From positions 1 to 5,548 of the forward strand of contig CAIZMD010000782.1 in assembly GCA_903933995.1 (NCBI GenBank): a stretch of 5,548 nucleotides of DNA, read 5' to 3'. Under the pieces are notes generated by a model. That model was not told where the DNA came from. It searched no databases and saw nothing but the letters and a program-made list of their open reading frames with translations. Both the position numbers and the translations under genes were made by a program. The DNA comes from an uncultured Bacteroidota bacterium (lineage in GTDB: Bacteria; Bacteroidota; Bacteroidia; Chitinophagales; Chitinophagaceae). This document shows, piece by piece, positions 1-5,548 of the stretch; the first letter of the stretch is position 1; each line of letters starts with the position of its first letter.

Positions 1-935
1 AGGATTACTAATAATGCAATCAAGGATCCGCCTATTAATCCCCAAGTAACCGTTGCTGCTTCCGAAGCCACAAAGGGAGAAGCAGCCAATTGTCCTATAG
101 GCAATACATAGATATAAGCCAGGTTGACCAACGTATATACCAATATGCAAAAGCTCAAGCCTAAGAACAAACTGCGAGGAATATTGCGCTGTGGATTTTT
201 TACTTCACCAGCTACAAAACAAATATTATTCCAACCATCGTATCCCCAAAACGCACCTGAAATGGCCGCCATATAAGCACCTACCATGGCCCATCCCTGT
301 GGAGATGTGGGTAAGGTTTCATGCAAGTGTTGCATAGAACCTTTTCCTGAAAACAAGATTCCGCCAATTAACACCACAATGGCTACCGCTTTTAAAACGG
401 TGAGGAGTCTTTGCAAAGCACTACCATAGTTGACGCTGAAATAATTAATAGTAGTGAGTATTAAAATCAACAAAATGGTCATTGATTTAACACCCAAATT
501 TTCTAAAGGATGAATATCACCTATATAAGGAATATGCCAAATGGTAGCAAGTTCTGCAGCTGGAGCAAGTCTGGGTAATTCTATAAAATAATTGATGTAC
601 TGAGAAAAAACCCATGCTACTGAAGCATTACCCGCCGTATTAAAAACAGCAAAAGCACTCCATCCATATAAAAAGGCAAAACCATTGCCATACATTTTTT
701 GAAAGAACACATATTGCCCACCAGTTTCAGGAAACATGCATGCAACTTCTGCATTACTTAAGGCGCCAAATAGGGTAACCACGCCCGCTACCACCCATGC
801 ACTTAATAACAACCAAGGTGATCCTAGCTGAGAAGCCATGAGTGCGGGTTTCATAAATATCCCGGAACCAATAACCCCGCCTATGACAAGGGCAATAGTG
901 GTATTAGCAGATAAGCTACGTTTGAGTTCAGACAT
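1..935 (-). CDS. APC-superfamily amino acid permease, LAT/SteT-like (C-terminus outside window)
   Basis: This is an inner-membrane amino acid transporter, likely an exchanger or proton-coupled importer. The start is the ATG at 935 and the reading frame is open to the left edge, so 311 codons are visible. The family is usually about 430-480 residues, so roughly the last third is missing. Seen: the TM1 signature GGVIGSGIF at residues 19-27, the unwound helix that binds the substrate backbone; PETGG at 69-73 before TM3; and the TM6 region FWGYDGWNN at 229-237 followed by VAGEVKNPQRNIPR at 241-254. This last block is the hallmark of the LAT branch (bacterial SteT, animal LAT light chains). About eight hydrophobic helices are visible. 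No Shine-Dalgarno sequence precedes the ATG, which lies inside the last codons of the upstream oxygenase gene, so translational coupling is likely. Substrate cannot be read from sequence. The LAT family moves mainly neutral amino acids, but an amine or betaine substrate linked to the oxygenase is possible. Family assignment is firm; specificity is open. Confidence 0.93.
   Translation of the reverse strand, partial: MSELKRSLSANTTIALVIGGVIGSGIFMKPALMASQLGSPWLLLSAWVVAGVVTLFGALSNAEVACMFPETGGQYVFFQKMYGNGFAFLYGWSAFAVFNTAGNASVAWVFSQYINYFIELPRLAPAAELATIWHIPYIGDIHPLENLGVKSMTILLILILTTINYFSVNYGSALQRLLTVLKAVAIVVLIGGILFSGKGSMQHLHETLPTSPQGWAMVGAYMAAISGAFWGYDGWNNICFVAGEVKNPQRNIPRSLFLGLSFCILVYTLVNLAYIYVLPIGQLAASPFVASEAATVTWGLIGGSLIALLVI
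928..935 (-). other. 8-bp stop/start overlap coupling oxygenase and permease
   Basis: On the minus strand the oxygenase ends ...AAG CAT GTC TGA, and the permease ATG sits inside it (CATGTCTGA) in another frame. The permease start at 935 therefore precedes the oxygenase stop codon at 930-928. No purine-rich ribosome-binding site is visible just upstream of that ATG (CAATCATTCAAGC). Ribosomes finishing the oxygenase probably reinitiate on the permease, which would keep the two proteins at linked levels. Confidence 0.85.
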
Positions 936-2016
936 GCTTGAATGATTGTGCTATCAGGGAATGAAAATGGTGCGTGCCTTGTTCCCGATGCACTGCGTAC
1001 CTACCGTGTTTGTAAAATCTAGAGCGTATGCCCTTTTGAACATTTTGTACTACTTCCTCGTCTTCTGCTTCTACGCTACTCAAACCAGATCCAGCCCCTT
1101 GTTCCAATTTACTATCGTCATAGACAAAACTCAAAAACCGTACTTTGGTTGTAGTTGGCGTTAAAGGTTCAATCACATTCAATGACAATCCCCAGGGATA
1201 AAAATTGAACATCATATTGGGATAGACCCAAAAATAATAAGCAGCAACTTGCTTACCATAATCTGGCGATGTGGCAGGAATATCAAAAACTGTATCTAAA
1301 TCCTTTGCTATTCCTAATTGCAAATTGGCATAAGGAAATAATTCCGTGCTATAATTTTTAAAATCAATCACAGCGTTTAATGCAGGATGCACAAAAGGAA
1401 TATGGAATCCCTCTAAATAATTCTCGCAATAGAGTGCCCAATTGGCCTGTACTTCAAACTCCTGACCCAAGTCTGGGCGATGCATCAATTTATCAAGAGG
1501 CAACCAATTAACCCGATCCATCATCTCTTGAAAATAAGCCCCAGCTGGCATTACAGGATTTAAACTGGTAAAATACAAACCCGCCCATTCAAACAAGGGC
1601 AACTGTTGCAAGTGATTATTTTCAGGAATAAAATTTTCAACCTCACGGAATTCTGGCATGGAAATAAATGTTCCATTTAAATGAAACAGTCTTCCATGAT
1701 ATTTGCATCTGATTTGTTTTGTATTGCAGGCCTCATAACAAAGTAGGTTGCCGCGGTGGTTACATACATTGGGTAAGCAATGCGTTTTGGCTTCTTGGTC
1801 CTTGGTCAGGATCAAGGGTTCATCCAAATATTTTTCTAATAAAACAACGGGTTGAACTTGTCCGGGATCTTGCACTTGTTCCTTATGACCAAGATATTGC
1901 CAGCTCTTGGCAAAAATAGTTTCTTTAGACGCTTCAAAATATTGGGCATCTAAATAGAATTCCTTGGCAATGGTTTTGGCCCGGGCAATATTGGGATCTA
2001 TCTGAAAATCCGGCAT
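928..2016 (-). CDS. Rieske non-haem iron oxygenase alpha subunit, choline/carnitine monooxygenase-like
   Basis: This is a predicted cytoplasmic oxygenase that uses O2 and electrons from a separate reductase to hydroxylate or demethylate a small substrate. From the ATG at 2016 it is 362 aa, within the usual range for single alpha subunits. The N-terminal Rieske domain carries C85-x-H87 and C104-x2-H107, separated by 16 residues, which is the [2Fe-2S] ligand pattern. The C-terminal catalytic domain has N199, E202, H205 and H210 in ENYLEGFHIPFVH; the two histidines bind the mononuclear iron. The likely acidic third ligand is D319 in EDEEVVQNVQKG. E202 stands where aromatic-ring oxygenases have the bridging Asp. 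CntA carnitine oxygenase also has Glu there, and plant choline monooxygenase has a similar NYLDGGYH motif. A TTG at 2049 would add 11 residues; I prefer ATG 2016 because the extension (MYKTSTFKKKS) is Lys-rich and overlaps the promoter region. No reductase gene lies in the window. The gene overlaps the following permease by 8 bp. The family is certain; the substrate is inferred only as an amine or betaine-like compound. Confidence 0.93.
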   Translation of the reverse strand: MPDFQIDPNIARAKTIAKEFYLDAQYFEASKETIFAKSWQYLGHKEQVQDPGQVQPVVLLEKYLDEPLILTKDQEAKTHCLPNVCNHRGNLLCYEACNTKQIRCKYHGRLFHLNGTFISMPEFREVENFIPENNHLQQLPLFEWAGLYFTSLNPVMPAGAYFQEMMDRVNWLPLDKLMHRPDLGQEFEVQANWALYCENYLEGFHIPFVHPALNAVIDFKNYSTELFPYANLQLGIAKDLDTVFDIPATSPDYGKQVAAYYFWVYPNMMFNFYPWGLSLNVIEPLTPTTTKVRFLSFVYDDSKLEQGAGSGLSSVEAEDEEVVQNVQKGIRSRFYKHGRYAVHREQGTHHFHSLIAQSFKHV

Positions 2017-2108
2017 GGACTTTTTTTTAAATGTACTTGTTTTGTACAAGAACCAAGTTTACAAAATCATCATATTGGATTACATTTAGAAAACCCATTT
2101 TTGCTGCT
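2017..2108. promoter_or_regulatory. Divergent intergenic region with probable promoters for both flanking genes
   Basis: These 92 bp separate the oxygenase (leftward) and the phosphodiesterase (rightward), so both must be expressed from here unless transcribed from elsewhere. The Bacteroidota sigma factor prefers a -7 box TAnnTTTG with a TTTG-like -33 box. Rightward, TACATTTA at 2081-2088 has TTTA at 2058-2061, 19 bp upstream. Leftward, TACATTTA (complement of 2028-2035) has CTTG 18 bp upstream. Both boxes match 7 of 8 positions. Neither gene has a clear Shine-Dalgarno sequence, as is usual in this phylum; the oxygenase start is preceded only by an A-rich run. Transcription starts are inferred, not shown. 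Confidence 0.4.
2032..2050. repeat. Inverted repeat TGTAC-N7-GTACA, possible operator
   Basis: TGTAC at 2032-2036 pairs with GTACA at 2044-2048. A second, overlapping symmetry pairs CTTGT (2036-2040) with ACAAG (2046-2050). The element overlaps the predicted leftward -7 box at 2028-2035, where a bound repressor would block oxygenase/permease transcription. No regulator gene is present in the window. A short repeat like this can occur by chance in AT-rich DNA, so the operator role is tentative. Confidence 0.35.
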
Positions 2109-3368
2109 ATGAAAAAGTCCTTTTCAATTGATCGGTTTTTGTTGCTATTAATCATAGTATCCAGCACTCCTATTGATGTGGTTGCTCAACCTAAAACACC
2201 CAAGGTAGTATTTGTTATTGCCGATGGGATTCCCGCGGATCTTTTAGAAAAAGCCAATAAACCCAATATAGACAAGATTATTGCGCAAGGTTTTTACAAA
2301 CAGGCTTTTGTGGGTGGGATCAAGGGAACTTATAACCAAACCCCCACCATTTCTGCCCCAGGATACAATAACCTTATAACTGGCACTTGGGCCAATAAAC
2401 ACCAAGTCATCAACAATGATATCAAGGATCCCAATTACCATTATTGGACCATTTTCCGCTATTTAAAAAATCAGGATCCGCAAAAAAAGACGGCTATCTT
2501 TTCTACCTGGTTAGACAATAGAACCAAATTAGTAGGTGATGGTTTGCCAGCCACTGGTGGTTTTAAAGTAGACTATGCTTTTGATGGTTATGAATTAGAT
2601 ACCCTTCAATATCCGCATGACAAAGGTTCTATCTACACCCATTTAATAGATGATTATGTGGTGGCCAAGGCCGATAGTTGCATTAGGGCTAATGCACCAG
2701 ATTTGTCTTGGATTTATTTAGAACATACCGACGATATGGGTCATAGATATGGCGATAGCCCAGAGATGGAAAAAGCCATTGGCTATCTAGATCAAGAGAT
2801 GGGCAGAATCTGGGAAGCTATACAGTATAGACAGAAAAATTTTGCAGAAGAATGGTTAATCATCATTACTACCGATCATGGAAGAGACGCAGCTACTGGT
2901 AAAAATCATGGTGGTCAATCTGAAAGAGAGAGAACCACTTGGGTGGTTTCTAATTTAAAAAATACCAACGCTTATTTTCAAACCAATAACCCTTCCATTG
3001 TAGACCTATTACCTACCATGGCGCGTTTTCAAAAAATAAATTTACCCAAGATCAATCAAGAAGAATTAGACGGGGTGCCCTTAACAGGACCTGTTGCTAT
3101 TTCTCATCCTAGCGTGGAGCAACAAGGAGATAGCCTGATTTTGCATTGGAAGTCTTATACCAAGAAAGGAAAACTAGCCATTTTATTAACCAGTACCAAT
3201 CAATTTAAAAAAGGGCAACCTGATACCTATCAAACATTGACAACCATTCCCATTGGTCAAGAAAGGTTTGCATTCAAAATAGATCCTGCTCTGAGTTTTG
3301 CCAAAATCATTTTGAGAGCCAAGGAAAATTCGGTGAACACCCAATGGAAGAATCCATCAATTAAATAA
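2109..3368 (+). CDS. Exported alkaline-phosphatase-superfamily hydrolase, nucleotide pyrophosphatase/phosphodiesterase type
   Basis: This is a predicted exported metal-dependent phosphodiesterase or phosphatase of 419 aa. The start at 2109 is chosen because it begins a standard signal peptide (MKKSF, hydrophobic LLLLIIVSS, cleavage near VVA|Q at 26/27); an in-frame ATG at 2031 would bury that signal behind 26 residues. Expected two-metal ligands are visible in family order: D39 (VIADG), nucleophile S82 in PTISAPG, D208 and H212 in DDMGH, D256-H257 in TTDHGRD, and H267 in KNHGGQ. NPP enzymes normally carry Thr as nucleophile and an Asn three residues later; here the nucleophile is Ser and that position is Gly85. 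Residues about 335-419 form a separate beta-rich, Ig/fibronectin-like tail. The enzyme probably acts in the periplasm or at the cell surface, perhaps scavenging phosphate from nucleotides or phosphodiesters. The gene is monocistronic, divergent from the oxygenase and convergent with the lipoprotein gene. Superfamily is firm; phosphodiesterase versus monoesterase or sulfatase activity is not settled. Confidence 0.88.
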   Translation: MKKSFSIDRFLLLLIIVSSTPIDVVAQPKTPKVVFVIADGIPADLLEKANKPNIDKIIAQGFYKQAFVGGIKGTYNQTPTISAPGYNNLITGTWANKHQVINNDIKDPNYHYWTIFRYLKNQDPQKKTAIFSTWLDNRTKLVGDGLPATGGFKVDYAFDGYELDTLQYPHDKGSIYTHLIDDYVVAKADSCIRANAPDLSWIYLEHTDDMGHRYGDSPEMEKAIGYLDQEMGRIWEAIQYRQKNFAEEWLIIITTDHGRDAATGKNHGGQSERERTTWVVSNLKNTNAYFQTNNPSIVDLLPTMARFQKINLPKINQEELDGVPLTGPVAISHPSVEQQGDSLILHWKSYTKKGKLAILLTSTNQFKKGQPDTYQTLTTIPIGQERFAFKIDPALSFAKIILRAKENSVNTQWKNPSIK

Positions 3369-3432
3369 AACAAAGAAGCCGCATTACTGCGGCTTCCATG
3401 AAAAATCAACAACGCTATAAAAGGGTGGGGAA
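3369..3432. other. Convergent intergenic spacer
   Basis: These 64 bp separate the 3' ends of the plus-strand phosphodiesterase and the minus-strand lipoprotein gene. Apart from the terminator hairpin the spacer is AT-rich with no recognisable coding or regulatory signal, and no promoter is needed here. Confidence 0.8.
3375..3396 (-). terminator. Intrinsic terminator hairpin of the LruC-domain lipoprotein gene
   Basis: GAAGCCGCA (3375-3383) and TGCGGCTTC (3388-3396) form a perfect 9-bp, GC-rich stem around a 4-base loop. Read on the minus strand, the stem is followed by TTTGTTTTATTT, a T-rich tail as expected for a rho-independent terminator, and it lies 36 bp after the lipoprotein stop codon. 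Read on the plus strand it begins only 7 bases after the phosphodiesterase stop, but the following bases (CATGAAAAATC) contain no T run. It is therefore a weaker terminator in that direction, though it could still protect that mRNA's 3' end. Confidence 0.8.
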
Positions 3433-5547
3433 TTACTTGGTAAATAGTTTTGAAGTATTTCTATAACCTGAACCTGTATTGCTGTACCAATCACGGTAGC
3501 TGGTACCGCCAGACTGAGCCCAGTCAAAGAAATGTAAGTATGCATCATTGATAGCCGCATTCTCAATAGGATGAACAAAACCGCTAGCAAAGTTCAAAGC
3601 CCATGGGTGATTGTCTTTGGTCACATAGTACCTATTAGACTTAGGATCAGAATTGTCTTCACCTGTTCCAAGTAAACTCAAATCAGCTAAATCAGTTGGA
3701 GCAAATCCAGGTAAGTGTACTTCATAAGGTCTACGCTGATTACTTACCAAGAATGGATTGTTATTGGCAATATCCAACGTACTGCTAGAAATAGGTGTTA
3801 CAAAGCTGATGAATATAGAAACTGGAGGTGTTGTTACTTTATCATATTCCATACGAGTGTTAGCAAAATAGGCACCACCTGGATTAAAGAGCCATGCAGA
3901 TACATCGTCAATTGCCATAATCACTGCTTTTTTCTGTCCTGCTTCTGTTCCATTGCCATTTAATTTAGACAGTTTACTGGTTACTTTTTGACCAGTTGCA
4001 GATTTGATCATGTCAGGAGCAAAAGGAAACTGTACGCCAAATCCATTGTGGTAAGCAGCACCATTGGCCAATGGTTGATACTCTGCAGTCATTTCAACAA
4101 CATCATTCTTTGCATTTGAAACCATGGTATATCTGTAAGAGATTACCAAGTCATTCATATCGTAGTCACCAGAACTTGGGAACATATCTTCAAATGCTAG
4201 TGTACCCCAATTGTCCTTAGAAGGATAATAATTTATATATGCTCTTTCAGGATCAGAAGGATAAACATCAAATACATCCATCACACCATCACCATCTGTA
4301 TCAACTGGTTTCTCTGCGTCTTTTACACCATCTGTATCAATGGCCGTAATTGGATTAGAAGTTGCATAGATCATCAGATCATTAAAGTCCTGATCACAAG
4401 AATAATTATCTCTAGTGATATCTTCAAAGCCAATAATATACGTGTCTTTGTATTTCAACAATACATTGTGCTTGCGAAGGCTCTCGTCTTTTTCAGGATT
4501 CAAATTTTCATTTGAGAATAATGCGGTTGCACCTACTGACACATTTCTACCATTCCAAGCGTCTTGGAACAATACTAGTCCAATGGTAGTACCAGCTTTA
4601 AATTTTCCAATATTTACTTTATCACCGGAATTTAAACTACCACCACTGCCTTTTAAACTAGCATTGGGGAATACAAATGTAATTTCATCAATATCAGCTA
4701 CTGATTGTGGAGGAGTTTTGCTGTCATAAGTATAAAAGCCCAAGGCATTTTTATATCCCGCACCTTCATAAGTAAAGGTTAACCATACTTCTGCGTCTTC
4801 AATAATTACAATATTACTTGTAGCGTCCTTTGTTATATACTCTGGGTGAAGATTTGGTACTTTATAACTTTCTGGTAAAGAAACATTGATGGTATTCAAC
4901 ATATCTACAGAGATTTCATCACCAGGAGTAGTTAAGTATTTGGGTTTACCACTATTGTCATAATCTCCTAAGTAACTAAACTTAGTATCGGTTTTTATCC
5001 CGTTCAAATCCATTGACACATGTGTGCCATTTACGGAATTGGTTCCTCTGATAATGGTATTAGCAATAGCAGCAGATTTACTTTCATTCATACTCAAAGT
5101 ACCTACTACATTACCACCGTAACCATTGGATCCACCTAAAATACAATTCAGGCTATTACCAACAACAGTAACCAATGCATTGTGGATTAGACCTACAAAA
5201 TTAGCATCAACTACTACGGTGTCCATATAAGATGGAATAGTAGCCCTAGTAACAATTTGACCTTGAGCATTGGTAATACCTTTGAATAAGAGTTGTCCAA
5301 TTTTTCCATTTGCTGTGCTATAGACATTAACAGGAACACCAGCAATGGGTTTGTTGGTATTGGTTAATGCAGAAATAGAAACTGCAACCGCCTTGGTTGT
5401 CTGATAATTGAATCCATCGGGCGCTACTTTATTAATAGGTGTGCCGGGATTGTTGTTGTTGTTAGATTGAACTTCAGCTGCTTTTTGACAAGACATAAAA
5501 GTCATTGCTAGGATGAAGACAAACGATAGGGATAATTTGTTAAGCAT
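3433..5547 (-). CDS. LruC-domain-containing surface lipoprotein with DUF4114-like and calcium-binding repeats
   Basis: This is a complete 704-aa predicted lipoprotein. The start at 5547 gives a signal peptide with lipobox FMSC, so Cys20 would be the lipidated first residue, followed by a flexible linker rich in Asn (NNNNNPGTP). Residues about 41-130 (APDGFNYQTT... then IAGVPVNVYS and GITNAQGQIVT) look like an Ig-like or carboxypeptidase-regulatory beta-sandwich. Residues about 318-397 resemble DUF4114, ending in GFED (373-376) and DQDFNDL (385-391). Residues 404-433 hold Asp-rich repeats (DTDGVKD, DTDGDGVMD, DVYPSDP) like thrombospondin type-3 calcium sites. Residues about 437-690 match the LruC domain, with AFED (451-454), DYDMNDLV (461-468), HPWALNF (647-653) and FFDWAQSGG near the end. 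LruC is named after a Leptospira lipoprotein; its molecular function is unknown. A structural, calcium-stabilised envelope role is inferred. The hairpin at 3375-3396 ends the transcript. The promoter lies beyond the right edge, so operon membership upstream is unknown. Confidence 0.9.
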   Translation of the reverse strand: MLNKLSLSFVFILAMTFMSCQKAAEVQSNNNNNPGTPINKVAPDGFNYQTTKAVAVSISALTNTNKPIAGVPVNVYSTANGKIGQLLFKGITNAQGQIVTRATIPSYMDTVVVDANFVGLIHNALVTVVGNSLNCILGGSNGYGGNVVGTLSMNESKSAAIANTIIRGTNSVNGTHVSMDLNGIKTDTKFSYLGDYDNSGKPKYLTTPGDEISVDMLNTINVSLPESYKVPNLHPEYITKDATSNIVIIEDAEVWLTFTYEGAGYKNALGFYTYDSKTPPQSVADIDEITFVFPNASLKGSGGSLNSGDKVNIGKFKAGTTIGLVLFQDAWNGRNVSVGATALFSNENLNPEKDESLRKHNVLLKYKDTYIIGFEDITRDNYSCDQDFNDLMIYATSNPITAIDTDGVKDAEKPVDTDGDGVMDVFDVYPSDPERAYINYYPSKDNWGTLAFEDMFPSSGDYDMNDLVISYRYTMVSNAKNDVVEMTAEYQPLANGAAYHNGFGVQFPFAPDMIKSATGQKVTSKLSKLNGNGTEAGQKKAVIMAIDDVSAWLFNPGGAYFANTRMEYDKVTTPPVSIFISFVTPISSSTLDIANNNPFLVSNQRRPYEVHLPGFAPTDLADLSLLGTGEDNSDPKSNRYYVTKDNHPWALNFASGFVHPIENAAINDAYLHFFDWAQSGGTSYRDWYSNTGSGYRNTSKLFTK

Positions 5548-5548
5548 A

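Noticed and set aside
2017..2049. N-terminal extension of the oxygenase from a TTG at 2049
   Set aside because: It would add only MYKTSTFKKKS, starts at a rare codon, and covers the predicted leftward promoter and inverted repeat. ATG 2016 is a simpler start.
2031..2108. In-frame upstream ATG extending the phosphodiesterase by 26 residues
   Set aside because: The added residues would place a non-signal segment before an otherwise canonical signal peptide starting at MKKSF, and the region carries promoter-like sequence.
4415..4729. Plus-strand open frame of 104 codons inside the lipoprotein gene
   Set aside because: It is antisense to a clearly coding, domain-rich gene and encodes no recognisable motif. 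The same applies to the plus-strand frames at 946-1164, 1719-1919 and 3715-3963, and to the minus-strand frames at 2244-2441 and 3384-3590.
5436..5467. Short repeat of GTTGTT/AAC triplets near the lipoprotein start
   Set aside because: It simply encodes the Asn-rich linker (NNNNN) after the lipidated Cys. It is a common low-complexity spacer in surface lipoproteins, not a mobile or CRISPR-type repeat.
1..5548. Mobile element, defence island or CRISPR
   Set aside because: No transposase, integrase, terminal inverted repeats, spaced direct repeats, nuclease/helicase modules or tRNA were seen; all four genes are ordinary envelope or metabolic types.

Overview
The window looks like a piece of a Bacteroidota chromosome, probably a Chitinophagales/Sphingobacteriales-type relative. 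This is inferred from the moderately AT-rich DNA, the absence of clear Shine-Dalgarno sequences, promoter-like TAnnTTT elements, and an LruC-domain lipoprotein of the kind common in that phylum. Genus cannot be read from the sequence. It holds four protein genes and no RNA gene, mobile element, CRISPR array or long non-coding stretch.

Left part (1-2016, minus strand): a two-gene unit read right to left. The first gene is a Rieske-type non-haem iron oxygenase alpha subunit, 362 aa from the preferred ATG at 2016. The second is an APC-superfamily, LAT/SteT-like amino acid permease that runs off the left edge; its first 311 codons are present. The oxygenase stop and permease start overlap by 8 bp, so the two are very probably co-transcribed and translationally coupled. 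The oxygenase has a glutamate where most ring-hydroxylating oxygenases have the bridging aspartate, as in the carnitine oxygenase CntA. That points to a quaternary-amine or amino-acid-derived substrate rather than an aromatic one. A natural hypothesis is that the permease moves the substrate or product of the oxygenase.

Middle (2017-2108): a 92-bp divergent intergenic region with an inverted repeat (TGTAC-N7-GTACA) and a TACATTTA box facing each way. It probably holds both promoters.

Right of it (2109-3368, plus strand): an exported alkaline-phosphatase-superfamily hydrolase of the nucleotide pyrophosphatase/phosphodiesterase type. All the expected metal ligands are present, with a serine at the nucleophile position and a C-terminal beta-rich domain.

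Right part (3433-5547, minus strand): a complete 704-aa lipoprotein of the LruC-domain type with an Ig-like N-terminal region, a DUF4114-like module, calcium-binding Asp-rich repeats and the LruC domain. It converges on the phosphodiesterase gene. A strong hairpin between them (3375-3396) is best oriented as the lipoprotein gene's terminator.

The oxygenase/permease pair is the only clear functional unit. The hydrolase and the lipoprotein look like independent cell-envelope genes. I do not see a demonstrable new defence or mobile system. The most unusual points are the coupled oxygenase-permease pair and the active-site variation in the two enzymes.
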